From contig JBOZIK010000001.1 of the NCBI GenBank assembly GCA_051453625.1, forward strand, positions 126,181,569 to 126,232,605: DNA of 51,037 bases. Direction: 5' to 3'. Positions 36,181 to 48,840 of this stretch are shown here, piece after piece; the first letter of the stretch is position 1; every line of letters starts with the position of its first letter. This DNA is from Welwitschia mirabilis. Lineage: Eukaryota; Gnetophyta; Gnetopsida; Welwitschiales. The translations under genes and the position numbers were made by a program. Under the pieces are notes generated by a model, which searched no databases, had not been told where the DNA came from, and was given only the letters and a program-made list of their open reading frames with translations.

Positions 36181-37237
36181 AATTAGGACTAGCTATCCTC
36201 GAGGGGAGTGGTGAAAAGACTAGATTGGGTAACTTTTACTATTTAAATTTTTTAACACTAAGATTGATGGTATAATTAGTCATCTAATTAAAATAATATC
36301 TAGTTTAGAGATAATTCTAATAATGATTTAAATAAATAATAATAAATATTATAATTTAGTATATGAATTATAAATAATAAAATAAAATTAAAAATGCATA
36401 AATATTAAAAACAAGGATGTTTTCCTTTATTCTAAGTGTAGTATCTAACCACACATATAATAGGACTTTGGGATAATCTCTAGTGGAATAATCAGGATTT
36501 TTTGATAATCCTTAGTCACTTGTATAAGTAAATTTAAACTCCTTACATTTACAATTAGATATAAAGAAATGAAAGATAATAAAAGAGTATGGAAAAGTAA
36601 GGTTGGAGGCTTTTTAAAGTGCTATCATGAAAGTGAAAAAAGGGTTTTAATTACTACAATATCCAAATTATTCATATAAGTGATATGCTAGCAATTATAG
36701 ATTACAATGTTGAAGAATTTAACTACTAGATCCTTCAAAATAGTCATTTAGATTCCCAAGAAGACATTTTAATGGTTAAAAATACCCTTTAATAGCTATA
36801 TTTCTATTTATCATTAGATTGACAATTAAATTCTTTGAACTGATAAACAACTACTTATCTTATATTTATTTTCTATAATGGTTGGAAGCTAAGTAGTCGA
36901 TCCTTGCTTAAGACTCAGTTGCCCACTAGGTAATTAACTCCCTACGACTTGGTGATTGTTTATCTATTGATTTTGATTATTTACTCAAGCAACTTGTGAT
37001 TTATCCACTAGAGAATGTGAGTCTACCGCCTAATGAGTTTCAATAGTTATAATTCATTTTTTGCAAAATTTGATCTCTATATTCTCTTAACTTAAGATTT
37101 TGAGTTCCTCATTCACATGTAGCCATATGTTTGAGTTTTAGCTCTAAACATCTAGTTTATCCTGTAAAACTTTTATTTCATTAGTATCATTAGATAGGAT
37201 TTTGCTTATCACCAAGTAATAACTATGAGTTGTAACA
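36181..37237 (-). repeat. 3' LTR of copia 3
   Basis: Homologous to 45252-46315 end to end: 'aggactagct', 'tttttaacactaag', 'ttgttttcctttattc-type block', 'gctatcatgaaagtga' and 'ttatttcattagtatcat'. On the plus strand it ends 'gttgtaaca' (37237), so the minus-strand start is TGTTACAAC. The outer end reads 'aattagg' where the other LTR has 'tgttagg', so its terminal dinucleotide is mutated. Confidence 0.85.
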
Positions 37238-37252
37238 ATCTTCTCCTTTATT
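37238..37252 (-). promoter_or_regulatory. Polypurine tract of copia 3
   Basis: The minus strand reads 'taaaggagaagat' immediately before the LTR start TGTTACAAC. It is purine-rich and correctly placed on the inner side of the 3' LTR. Confidence 0.65.
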
Positions 37253-37899
37253 AATAATGACAATAAAATTAAAATTAGCAACTTTCTCTAGGTTCATAAT
37301 ACCCCTGTGTTTGTGATTAATTCATAATCGGATCAAATTTTTTTGAACAATCACTAAAAAACAATAAGAGAAATAACTCAAAAAAATATTTTATAGATAA
37401 ATTAAATGTAAGGAAAAGTGAGCTATTACCTTAGTACCATGCTATGCTTATCATTAAAATATGCTACATAGAATATTAAGGTTAATTCTAGCATAAGTAA
37501 AATTGCATAATATTTTGCTATTATGAAATATAGAAGAAACTATGTCATAACCATAAACATAGAAAACAAATTTTTAGAATAACACTATACATAAGATAAC
37601 TTGTTTGTAATAGTGAAGACATGTTCAAGTTTTAAAGAAAATAATATTATCTCTTCCCCTTGATTATGAATGACAAGGAAGGTGAAAAGTACTAACAATT
37701 AGTAAGCGAAAAAATACAGATGACAAAAAAGATTAAAAAAGTATGTAATACAAAGCTAATTATAGTCACTGTCAAATGATGAGTAGTGCATGTAGCCATA
37801 ACTATGAGCTTCATGAGATGAAGTAGTGGGTGATTTAAAAGCTAATACTAGAGCCAAGAATGATGTAGGGATAGTTGAGGTGGACTATTATGAAATCAT

Positions 37900-39200
37900 G
37901 AGCTCACTAGATCTAAATTTAAATGCATGTATTGAAATAAAGCTCTAGATTCACATAATGATAAGGAATCCTTCTATATAAATAAAGGTTGAGATGGTTT
38001 AGATGATGCCTTAGTCCTCTTAAGAGATGGTTTAGATTCCTCTTATTTCTTTACTTTTTCCACAACCTCTACTTGCTTCATTTCCTCCTTTGACTCCTCA
38101 TCATCATTCTTCTCTAACTTATTTTTCTCATACTCTTTTGACTTCTATGCTATATATTTCTATGTAATCTTCTATTCTATTTCTTTTTTGATTTCCTTCT
38201 TAGCCTACTCCTATGTTTTATTTTCCTTATTTTCTATCTTTAATCCTAGATAATTCAGTGAGGGTGTAGGAAACAATGTCACTAAGTAGAAGGTGAAGGA
38301 AAAGGAGGTCAAAATTTCTTAGATGCATATTTGGACCTCATCAACTCTTGAAGAAGGAATATCATATGCTATTACATTTTCTATACTCATATAAGTTGGT
38401 ATGATATAATGTAAGTAGATCCATCATAGGATTTATACATCTTCTAGAGTATGTAACATAGGAGTGAGAACTTCAGAATGGATCCTATGATGAATTTATA
38501 GCTTTATCATGAAAAGGTCTAGGAATAACACCAACCTCATAGATATGCAAACATGCTAGTGTAAAATAGTTAAGAGGTTATGAAGTTTTAAGGATCATGA
38601 AATTATGCTAAGATAAGATAATATGGAAGTGATGGCATAACTTCATAATCAAGCCCACATAATAAATTATCCTATTCTTATATTGAATAGTATGCACTAA
38701 AAATTTGAAGATAACCATAGATGCATCTATCTTTTATTTCAAGTATATCTAAGTCTACAAAGTGCAAAATTATCTTCATGTCCTCTGACTAATAGAAGAG
38801 TGTAGCCAAAGAAAACATATAACACACAGTATATAGATGTTAAATATTTGATTATAAAAGATGTGGATAACTCCTAATCAAACTCTACATAAGTTCATTG
38901 CATGTTAAAAGCTTTGTAAATAACTAAAACTTATGAAATACAAATCATAAACACCTCTTTTAGGAATGTTTAACACCCATACAATGGTATTTGAAGTTTC
39001 TCTAAATTTTACTTCTAAGATCATGATCTTGAATATTGAATCTTTAATGGATATTATTTTTACATTTGCATAGAATAGTCTAACTACATCTATTGTAAGT
39101 AGTTATTTCCACTTCTAACATCGATTCTAAACCATAAATTCTAAACCCTAAAATATTTATTTGATAGACATATGATCTGTCTTAAAGGTGCTTACATATA
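37900..39200 (-). pseudogene. Copia 3 third-ORF remnant, degraded
   Basis: Minus-strand text runs from VWVLNIPKRGVYDLYF (about 38985) through IIYYVGLIMKLCHHFHIILS and HIYEVGVIPRPFHDKAINS (about 38510) to NPMMDLLTLYHTNLYEY. It ends in a charged tail, EYEKNKLEKNDDEESKEEMK then SLKRTKASSKPSQPL (about 38130-37985). Position after RNase H and the charged C-terminus fit the extra ORF of Sirevirus-like copia elements. The similarity is partial and I name no function. Confidence 0.4.
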
Positions 39201-40284
39201 TATATATATATATATATATTTATCAAGATGAATAGCTAGGTAAAACCAATATTTAAAAATGATTTTAAATAATATCCATTAAAGATAGTATGGAATCCAT
39301 CTACACTCAAAGCATACTATGAGAACCATTACATAATAAAGAGGAATATTATCATAAAAGAAGAAGATGTATTTGGACATAGATAATAAACAAATGTGAA
39401 AAATAATAATTAACAAATGAATCCCTCTAAATGTTTGAATATCCTACAAATATAATGGAAATAATGATACACTAGAAAAAGGATATGATGAGATGTTAAT
39501 TCAATGATACATATCAATTGTTAGCATAATATTAAATAACAATAATTTAACACACTTAGAATTTTAGTCTAATCTAAGTTGATGTGATTAGAAAATAAAA
39601 TTTTACAAATCTAAGCTATCTTAAAAAATTAATTAAATAATTTAAATTATAAAATAACTAAGTAAACTAGTTTATTAATTAAATAACATCTAAGAGAAAC
39701 AATAAAACCAAGTTAAAATATGTGGGTTAAGAAAAAAATTCTACAACATAGCTCTGAATTCATAAAATGATATTAAAACTATACAAACCCAACTTAAATG
39801 AGGCTAAGAATAACTCTAAAAAAATAATTTCTGAGATAAAACAATGGGGAATAATAAGAGAAAGAGCAAAAATAATCAAAATATTTAAAAATTTTAATCA
39901 AACCTATATAATCCTAAAAATAACTAAAGAAAGATATAAATAAGTTATAAAAATCACTAAAAATAGCTTCTAAACATCAAAAATTAACTCAAATCAGCTT
40001 TAGAGATGATAGAGAGAGTACTAGTATAAAGAAACTAGTGATGAATGAAGATATAAATGTGGACCTATACTAAGAATTTCTAAAAATGGGGAAGTATACA
40101 TTTAGTGATTTGTCCCAAGGGTTAGGCAATCAACTAGTTTTAGGATTTTAAAACAAATTTAATTAAGGATGGTTAACCCTCTAGGAATAGTAGTCAACCA
40201 ATGTGATTATTAAGAGGGTTAAAAGGAAAAAGAAAAAAATAAAGAAGAAATAATTTAAGGATAAGGAACAAGGTTTAAGAATTT
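39201..40284 (-). other. Copia 3 post-pol spacer
   Basis: No coding similarity recognised. It begins next to an AT microsatellite (39195-39220) and is very A-rich on the plus strand. It corresponds to the stretch between RNase H and the third ORF. Confidence 0.4.
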
Positions 40285-42020
40285 GTAAATATAGGTAAAA
40301 CGGCCTTAAGAAAGAGGTTTGGTAAATATGTTATCTAGTTGATGATAAGTGGGTACATATGCAAGTTAGATATCTTTGAACTTAACATGATCTCTAATGA
40401 AGTGGTATCAAATATCAATGTATTTAATTCTTAAGTTAATTACAAGGTTTCTAGAAATGTTTATGACACTTAAGTTATCATAAAATATAGTTGTGTTGGA
40501 TATATAGATGTTAAGATCATGTAACATATAATGAATTCATGAGATCTAAGATACATAATTATCCATAGCTACATACTTAGCTTCAATGATTGATAAGGCT
40601 ATAAAGATTTATTTCTTAAAGGCCCACCTAATAAAGCATAATCTTAGAAAGTAATAATAACAACTAGTTCTCTTCCTATCATGTCTTGAACTAGTCCAAT
40701 CAACATCATAAAAGGTAAATAAATATAATTTAGTATATCTTTAAAACCAAAGAACATAATTTAAGATGTATTTTATCTATCTGAGAATATATTTAATAGC
40801 CTTAAGATGAGGTTCCTTGGGTTTGGATTGGTAGCTAATACATAGTCCTACCAAAAAGGTGATGTCTAATTTGTTGACTATTAAGTAAAAAAGGCTTCAA
40901 ATCATGATCCTATATAGCTTACTATTTACATTCTTATCATTTTGACCAGCATATATCTTGTTATTGATTCCCATTAATGTGGTTGTTACTTTACAATGCT
41001 TTAATTCAGACTTCTTCACAATTTTTACCAATAAATTTTTATTATGACAAAAATACACCATCTATTCGTTTTTTAACTTGTAATCTAAGAAATATTTCTA
41101 GCTCATGAGGTAGCGTATTTCAAAATGGTTAGTCATAATTTTAACAAACTCATAAGACATAGAGTCTATGGTTACTCTAAAGATAATGTCATCAACATAA
41201 GTTTGCACAAGTAAGAAATCAAATTTGATATTTTTAACAAATAAATTTTTATCTATTCTACCTCTAATGAAATCATGAGTTAAGAAAAAGAAGGTTATTT
41301 TGTTGTACCATGGTCTTAGTGATCTTTTAAGTCTATATAGTGTCTTTTTTAACCTATAGATGTGGTTAGAATACCTTAATCCTTTAAAACTAGGACGTTG
41401 TTCTATAATTATAAGTTTACTTAAAGTTCCATTTAAAAATGCACTTTTTACATTAATTTGATAAATTTTAAAATTGTAAAAAAAATGGTAATGCAAAAAA
41501 AATGAAAATAGATTCTAATCTAGCAATTAGTGCAAATTTCTTCTCAAAATCAATTCCTTTCATTTGAGTGTATTATTATGCCACCAATATGGCTCTATTT
41601 GTTACTATTTGAGAGTTCTTATTTATCTTGTTTAAAAAGACCCATTTAGTACTAATAATATTGTAAGCACTTGGTATAGCAACAAGTTCCCACACATTAC
41701 TCTTCTTAAATTGGTTAAGTTTTTCTTGCATAATAATGATATAATACTCATCTTATTCATTCTCTTTAAATGATGTAGGTTTTAAGGTAGAAAAAAACAT
41801 ACATTATTACAAATTGAGATTAGATCCTTTACCTTATCAAATACATCACTAATCCTAGAGTTTATGGATATATCCTTTTTATACTCCTTAGGTTAAAGTA
41901 GATGCTGACTTTTTTGGTGAGGGAGATGAAGAGAAAGATGAAGAAGTAGAGGTTTGATCAATTGATTTAATTATTTTAGAAATTAGATCTAATCCATTAT
42001 ATTCATAATTATTTCTAAAT
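40285..42020 (-). pseudogene. Copia 3 reverse transcriptase and RNase H, degraded
   Basis: The minus strand begins MQEKLNQFKKSNVWELVAIP then STKWVFLNKINKN (about 41735-41620). An open stretch (41496-41098) gives [35 protein letters not shown] and VQTYVDDIIF, with YVDD intact at 41199-41188. RNase H follows with SLLYLTVNKLDITF, CISYQSKPKEPHLKAIKYIL, a decayed STA-EAEY region, and MYPLINQ-like to LFLRPF near 40290 (expected DIFTKPL). Motif order and spacing are normal for copia. The RT active site is intact, but there are stops on both sides. Confidence 0.88.
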
Positions 42021-43300
42021 CACCTTCATTTACTCTATTATGTGCACAGTCCTCAATGCCATCTAAATTTTAATTAAAAGTCTTATATTCTTTACTTATT
42101 TTGAAATAATCAAGGAAAATGATTTTAGATGATTTAGAGTCAAAATTTTTGGTATGATCATCATTCTTTAGAATATATAATTTACTATCAAAGATTTTAA
42201 AATATGATACATTTGGCATTTTCTATTTTCATATTTCATAAGGTGTTTAAGTAGTAATACATCTAGAAAAAAAACAATTAGATATATAACAAGCTATGTT
42301 CAAATATTTAACCCAAAATCTCTTAGCTATATGTCTTTAGTTGAGAATAATTCTAGTTATTTATTGTAGAACCCTATTTTTCTTTTCTACACGTCCATTT
42401 TGTTGTGGAATTTTAGGGGTTAAAACTCATGGATAATATTTTCTTCTTACATCATTCTTTAAACATCTCATTTTTAAATTCTCCTCTATGATTAATTATA
42501 ATATTTTTCATAGTATGGTCAATATTATTTTTTAATCTCCCCTTTAAAATCTAAAACTTATTAAATGATTCATTCTTGTATCTTGAAAATAGTTATCATA
42601 TGAATTTGAAAAATTCATCAATAAATAACTAACACATACTTCTTATTACCAATACTCTGCATAGGGGTAGGACCTATAAGATTAAAATAAATCATGTTTA
42701 CAAATTATTAATTTGACATTTGATTAGTTTTATAAAACCTTTTTCTAGGTTTTCGTTCTAATGAAATCTCTACACAGCTCTCTTGTAACCTCATTTAATG
42801 TTGAATTCCTTTAACAACACCATGTTTGAAAACCTTGTAAAGATTTCTATAATTAACATGGCCTATATGTTTATATCAAAGCATACTCTCAATGAAAGAT
42901 ATTGAAGATAAAAATTTACCACTCAATAATTGACTAATAGAGTAAACATTTTCATCCCTATTAGGATTTAATAATATTTTATCATTCTTAACCAAAAAAT
43001 GATAATTTGAAGCACTATACAAAACATACATACCTTTGTTATAGATTTAACTAATACTAAGGAGGTTATTCTTTAATCCATGTATGTAGTAAACATTGTA
43101 AATCATTGGAAAGTCCTTACTGCCAATAGTTTTAAAACATTCCATTATTGCTTTCTCATTGTCTCCAATAATTATAACACCTCCATTGGATTTATCCCTT
43201 TTTTTGAATCTACTTGTATCTCCTATTATATGTCTTAATTAACTACTATTAAGATATAAATAAACATCATTAGTGATTATTAAAGCTATATGAATTAAAA
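42021..43300 (-). pseudogene. Copia 3 protease and integrase, degraded
   Basis: Protease: YLNSS at 43256-43242 replaces the family YLDSG, so the catalytic Asp is Asn (codon 43250-43248) and the Gly is Ser. Next come RHIIGDTSRFKKRD, VYYIHGLKNNLLSIS and YKHIGHVNY (pre-integrase zinc region). Integrase: LIGPTPMQSIGNKKYVLVI, followed by a frameshift just before the first catalytic Asp. The second catalytic position reads INHRGEFKNEMF, with Asp changed to Asn (codon 42493-42491). PQQNGRVEKKNR (42408 down) keeps the third residue, Glu. The tail CYISNCFFSRC, PNVSYFKIFDSKLYIL and KNFDSKSSKIIFLDY is typical. Confidence 0.85.
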
Positions 43301-45054
43301 TAATCTCATGAGATTTATCATTGCTCCATCTAATGTTAAAATTTAATTTTTATTTTCATTAATAAATTGATAATTAGGTAAGGTTTTAAATCTAAAAAAT
43401 ACATTAATGAAATTATAGTTGAATTTAGTATGGTCAGACCTATTATAAAAGTCGAAACTAATAAATTTTTTACTATTTTTTGCTAAAATCAATATTTTGG
43501 GAATAAGGTTGGAGATCATCTAATTTGACATTAGAAGAAATTTAATTTTTACCCTTGAAAATAGATGAAGATTTGCTTGATGAGGCTAACACAAAAAAGG
43601 AAATGAATGTTGTAACATATCCTAATTCACGTTGGTTACTTAATGTTTTTTGTTTGAATAGCATTCTCTTAAATAACCTATTACTTATAGAAAACTTCAA
43701 GATAATTTTATTTAAATAATTAAGTTTTGAAATTAATTAATACATTCCTTTTTTTAACTCTTAAAAGATCTTGAAGATATCTAATGTTCTTTTCAAATTG
43801 TGCAACTTGATCCCTTAAGGTTTTCTTTGCAAGATCTAACTCTGATGTTTACTTCTTCTTCTTTTATTAATATTGGGCTGCATCCTTCTTTAAATGGATG
43901 TTCGTTTTTAGAATCTTCTTACTCTGTTCTATGACCTTTTGATATTTATTCATTAGACTTTCACCCTCATCACTATCTCCTCTACATATTATTTTGTCTC
44001 TTGTTCATTTATTGTTATTTCATTTTCTTTAATGTTAAAAAACCAAGCCTTTTTTTCATTAATTTCTTCCTCACCTATAAGATTTAACACCTTCTATAAT
44101 TTTAATTCATTAGAATTAGTTAAATCAAATTTAAAATCATTATTTATCTTAGTGATAAGAGCCACATCAGATGAGGTTAGTTCCATGAGAGATAGCCTCT
44201 TATCCTCATGAGCATCTTTATTATCTAATTTGTCACTATCCAAAGTAGTCATATTACATTTATTTCTAGAGTTTCTTGGTGTTTTTTCTTCTATTATATG
44301 CTCATACACCTATCATATGCTTAAACCATTTGCAAAAATAGTATTAAATAGTCTTTTCTCTTATGTTGCTCTTAGGTATTAAAGATATTATACCATAATC
44401 TCTTCTATTCTTCATTTCTTACTTGCGAATATTTTGTTTAATTTTCTAGAAAAGAAAGATTATTATTCATCCATGGTAGAATTAAAATGTAAAGAATAAA
44501 AGCTATGTGAATTATTATTATTATTATTTTTAGAGGAAGAAATGCATTTAACATTAGGAGCCATACTTTAGCTTTGAGAAGATGTTAAAACTCAAATGTA
44601 AAGATGCCACTTACCAATCCTTTTACCTTGAATTTTTTAATGTTCTTTGTGTTTTCAATTAAAGAAAGAGATATAAATGTCCTTTTAGCAATTTAAATTG
44701 ATTTAAAATGTTCTCCAAGTTTCCAAAGTCCATTGACTATATTCATGATCTTATTATTAAATTTTGTAAAGGTTTCATTATCTTACATTTGAATTTATTC
44801 AAATTACATCATGCGAATTTGCTTCTTGATTGTTTTAATATAATTGATTCCTTCATATGTCACCTATAAAAAATTTCATGTATCCTTTATAGCAATAAAT
44901 CTTCTTACCTTTTTATAATCTTGCACATTAGGTCCACAACATATCATAACCATTACCTTCTTGTTAAGCATTTCCTAATATTTATCTTTATTCTTCCATA
45001 ACCTCCTTGGCTTGTCCATAAAGGTAGTAATCCTATGTATATTTTGAGACTCCA
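43301..45054 (-). pseudogene. Copia 3 gag, degraded
   Basis: Start codon at 45054-45052 gives MESQNIHRITTFMDKPRRLW, the expected N-terminus for a copia gag, about 200 bases inside the LTR. It continues KNKDKY-stop-EMLNKKVMV, FIAIKDT-stop-NFL and VTYEGINYIKTIKKQI, then NETFTKFNNKIMNIVNGLWK and LGEHFKSI, which is the gag polyprotein (UBN2-type) core. A minus-strand open stretch at 44309-44094 (71 codons) lies in the variable hydrophilic C-terminal region. No convincing zinc knuckle was seen. Stops are mostly at expected Trp, Arg and Gln codons. Confidence 0.8.
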
Positions 45055-45230
45055 TTAAAGGGGAAAAACCTTATTTCATAATTTTGTAGTAGTTAAAACT
45101 CATTACCTCAATAAAGATTTGCATCCTTCTCTTTCAAAAGTCATAATTATTACTAGTGAAGTAGGGTAAATGGTTGATTAACCTATCTTTCATGATGAAT
45201 ATCCTATCAAATAATAAGGAAAAATCTTTG

Positions 45231-45250
45231 TTTCAAATCTTTGATACTCA
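45231..45250 (-). promoter_or_regulatory. Primer-binding site of copia 3
   Basis: The minus strand reads 'tgagtatcaaagatttg' directly after the LTR end at 45252. It is a worn version of the initiator-Met PBS TGGTATCAGAGC, with G-to-A changes. It identifies the right LTR as the 5' LTR. Confidence 0.7.
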
Positions 45251-45251
45251 T

Positions 45252-46315
45252 TGTTAGGACTAGCTATTCTAGAAAAAAGGGGTAAACTAGATAGGTTGGG
45301 TAGTTTTTATAGTTTAATTATTTAACACTAAGTTTACATATTGCATTTTATCATCTAATTAAACTAATATCTCATGTGGAAATAATTATAACAAGAATTC
45401 AAATAACTAATAATGAATATTATAATTTATAATAAAAATTATAACTAATATAACAAAATTAAAAATTCACAAGTATTGGAAATAATCTTGTTTTCCTTTA
45501 TTCCAAGCATAGTCTCTAATCACATATTTATATGGACTTTGTGATAGTCCTCCACTAGTATAATCAATATTTTATAGTAACTATTATTCACTTATTAAAG
45601 TAAATTTAGCTTTTTTATGTTTATCACTAGATATAAATAAGTGGAAGAGAATAGAAAATTCTAGGAAAGCAGGGTTGGATGCTTGTTAGATGCTATCATG
45701 AAAGTGACAAAAGGGTTATAATTACTATAGTAATTACATTATTTATACAAGTAACATTCTAGCTATTATAGATCATAATGTCAAAGAATTTCACTATTAA
45801 GCCTTTTCAAATGGTTTTTTAGACTCCTAAGAAGATATTCCAATGGTGAATAATGGTCTTTAATAACTATAATTCCATTTACCATTAAACTGATGATCAA
45901 CTTCTCTAAAGTATTGGTTGAACCCTTATATTATATTCATTTACTATTATGTTTGAAAACTAGGTAATTAACCCTTACTTAAGGCCTACTTAATCACTAG
46001 GTGATTAACTCCCTACTACCTATTTATTGACTATCTATTGATTTTAATCATTTAATTAATTCTTATCTAGTTAATCCCCTAGAAAATATCAGTTAACCTC
46101 TGGATGAATTTTAGTAGCTTTGATCAATGTTTCATAAAATCTAATCTCTATCTTATTTTATTTGTTGACTTAGGATTTTTAGTGCCTCATTTACATCTAG
46201 CCATCTATTCTAGTTTTAGATCCAAAACATCTAGCTTAACATATAAAAATCTTATTTCATTAGTATCATCAAATAAGTTTTAACTTGTCATCAATTAAAA
46301 TGTGGGAGGTGAACA
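45252..46315 (-). repeat. 5' LTR of copia 3
   Basis: 1064 bases; plus-strand edges 'tgttaggact' and 'gaggtgaaca'. It is homologous to 36181-37237 and keeps the TG end that the other LTR has lost. A possible minus-strand TATA box (plus 'ttatttataca', about 45732) is not clearly kept in the other copy. Confidence 0.85.
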
Positions 46316-46560
46316 AGACCTTGTATACCTTCTTTTCATTATCCTTCTTCTTCTTCTTATTCTAGTTCTCCTCAGCATTCCTTTTCCACTTCAAGTGAAA
46401 CATTTCTTAAATAAGTACTCAAATCTTAGAAGGATTGGATAGGGGAACTTTAGAAAAAAATGAATAAGATCTCCAAGAAGCAAAAAGAAGTATTTAAAAG
46501 TAAGAAGAAATTAATGAGAATCTTGAGATAATGGTTTCTCATGGAAGATCCATTAGTTAG
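46316..46560 (+). pseudogene. Athila-like third ORF, right part, after copia 3
   Basis: The frame reads PSFHYPSSSSSYSSSPQHSF, then KDWIGEL-stop-KKMNKISKKQ and KEVFKSKKKLMRILR, a Ser-rich then Lys-rich, helix-prone segment. The sequence left of copia 3 (36090-36150) also ends in a Ser-rich, 'ttcttcttcttattc'-type stretch, so the two are likely one ORF split by the insertion. The match is by composition and position only. Confidence 0.4.
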
Positions 46561-46976
46561 CATACTTCTCTAACTTTATTTTTTAATTTTATCATGAATT
46601 ATTACATTTTTCTTAGTTTACATGTCATTCTATTTGATGTAATGATTTGCTGAATGCAAGGAAATACTTTTATTTTGTTGCCATCCATCTTAAAATTTTT
46701 GTATAATTTTATTTTCACATACATTTTAATTTTTATTTTATTAAGAATAAAATTAAAAGTAGATGAAAGAAGTATGAATTTCAATTTTACTTATATGTTT
46801 CTCTCTCATGGTTTAATGATTTTATTAAAGTAAAAGAAGCCTTAAAACTGGCCAAAATTTTTAAACCTTTTCATTAAGTTTATTTAGCACTTAAATCTTT
46901 TCATTTGGTGATTTTTTCATGTTATGCACTTTTATATATCTTTCCTAAGATACTAGCAAAAATTTGAATGGGTGTG
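46561..46976 (+). other. Untranslated stretch before the Athila-like LTR
   Basis: AT-rich, no coding seen on the plus strand. It ends 'aatttgaatgggtgtg' directly before the LTR, a possible worn PPT of the upstream Athila-like element. The 60-codon minus-strand open stretch at 46784-46602 has no known motif and is treated as chance. Confidence 0.4.
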
Positions 46977-47201
46977 TGTTAACATGTAAAAATCTACATT
47001 TATTTTGAGTAACTAAAACAAATTTAGCATAATTAAATTTTGATTTATGAATTTATTGTAATTTATGTTATTTAAATCATACAAAATGGATATTTTACCT
47101 CTATCATTTAAATTTTCAGATTTCTAATAAATATCAAGAGCATGAGATAAAATAATATCTTAAAATTTAGTAGAAAACTAGTAGTGATAGTTAGATTTAA
47201 T

Positions 47202-47259
47202 GGTATTACTAGTCATTTCAAAAAACTAGAGGTATTACTAGTCATTTCAAGAAACTAGA
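47202..47259 (+). repeat. 29-bp tandem duplication in U3 of the Athila-like LTR
   Basis: 'ggtattactagtcatttca' plus ten bases at 47202-47230 is repeated at 47231-47259 with one difference (a to g). The near identity marks it as recent compared with the rest of this decayed region. Confidence 0.9.
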
Positions 47260-47384
47260 GCTCATATTCATGTTTTAGAATTCTGGGTAGATTTTAGGAT
47301 TTTTGAGATAGTTGTTGAACTAATATAAAATGGTAAAAAATTATGTAAATTTTAAACCCCTAATCCTAAACATAATTTTTTAGT

Positions 47385-47392
47385 TATAAAAG
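47385..47392 (+). promoter_or_regulatory. TATA box of the Athila-like LTR
   Basis: 'tataaaag' is conserved in place and flank in the inverted LTR copy (plus-strand 30975-30982), so it is likely the LTR core promoter. Confidence 0.6.
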
Positions 47393-48840
47393 AGTAGTTG
47401 AACCTCATTTTGAGGCATCTTTTAGCACATGCAACTTGTAATTAATCTTTTGAGTTTGAGAGGATCTCTAAAGATGTCTAGTTTTTAGGTTGTTTTACTT
47501 TAGCATTAAGCTAGTTCTTAAGGCTAGCATAAAATTTCAAGAATTATCTTGAATTTTTAAATCATATACATTTTTTATATGTTGTACTGCCAAATTATAT
47601 GTATTTGATAGGATATTTTGAGTATTTTTTTAAGACATTAGATAAGTTTGTGTTAAGTATTAATGATAGTGAAGAGCTAAGGCAAATGTTATAAAAACAT
47701 GCAATCTTCATCACATTTAATAGCATTTAAAGAAATTTACAATACTTTCTATCTAAAGTAATAGTATTACAATAAAAAAGGCTAATGTGACACATGAAAT
47801 ACTTTGGAAAATACTATTATCCACCTCATCATTCAGATGACTATATGAATGATCAATACATTTAAGAGAAGGAGGATGCCCGCTAGATCAATCTGGCAGC
47901 TAATGTGGGATTCTTATGATGTGACATCATCATATCCACATAATAGATAGGATGACATCTAAAATAATGCTTCATCAAACCTCACTAGAATCTGGCCATT
48001 TGTCTCATACTTTCTTACATGGTTGTTAGGGTTGTTATCACATCTGTTTGTATTTTTTACTTTTAGAGTTTGTTTTGTAATAAATACCTCCTCCATGCTT
48101 GAATCTATTTTTATCTTCATTTGCACTAAAAATTCTCATGATAAGAGGTCGAAGGGCTAGAGGTCCATTCATTATTATGATAGAGAGACATCTTCCTTGG
48201 TGTTGGACTATGTATTCTTCATTGAGTTATTGCTACTTTGTAATAGGGATGTTGGTTCATTTTAAATAAAACTTTGTTTTTCTTTTCATATCTTAAATTT
48301 TGTATATCTTCCTTATGGTTTATGTTTCCTCTGATTTTGTGATATCTTCTTTGATGATATACATCACAAGGGTGACCTTTGTTAAAGTTAACATTGTTAG
48401 TTTAGGTGCATTGCATTTTATTTCCTAGATTAACTTTGTATTTTTTTCATATTATATCTAATGTACCTAATAGCTTAGGTTTGTTTTGATTTGATGATGG
48501 CTTTTCTTGATTTATCTAGGTTATACACAGCTGATCTCTATGATAGGTTGATTTGGTAATTGAAAGGAAGTTGAATTTAGTTTAGTCTTACATTTTAATT
48601 TGCATAGTGTATTTATTTACATTGTTATTTTGCATCATTATTTTATTCTACTTTAAGGTTATAGCATTTCATTTGTGAAATTAATTCTCATCATTCTTGA
48701 GTACACCTTCAATGAGGTTATGACATTTGGATCACTCCCATCTATATTAGTATGATGTATTATGAAAAATCTATCTATATTTATAATTTATAGATCTATT
48801 TTAGGACATAACATTTGCATAAATACACATTACAACATCT

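Larger units (their letters stand above)
36181..46315 (-). mobile_element. Copia element 3 (Ty1/copia with third ORF), minus strand, full-length but decayed
   Basis: The most complete element in the window. Reading the minus strand: 5' LTR (46315-45252), PBS, gag (from 45054), protease, integrase, RT, RNase H (to about 40285), a third-ORF-like region, PPT and 3' LTR (37237-36181). It is 10.1 kb with no N run. The LTRs are about 1057 and 1064 bases. The flanking five bases ('gcatc' left, 'agacc' right) do not form a clear target-site duplication. All reading frames carry stops. Confidence 0.88.
46977..48837 (+). repeat. Athila-like LTR
   Basis: 1861 bases from 'tgttaacatg' to 'ttacaaca', followed by 'tct' and a PBS, so it serves as a 5' LTR for the gag to its right. 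The TATA box (tataaaag) is at 47385-47392. The inverted fragment at 31372-30790 is its homologue. A 29-bp tandem duplication lies in U3. LTR length is normal for Athila. Confidence 0.78.
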
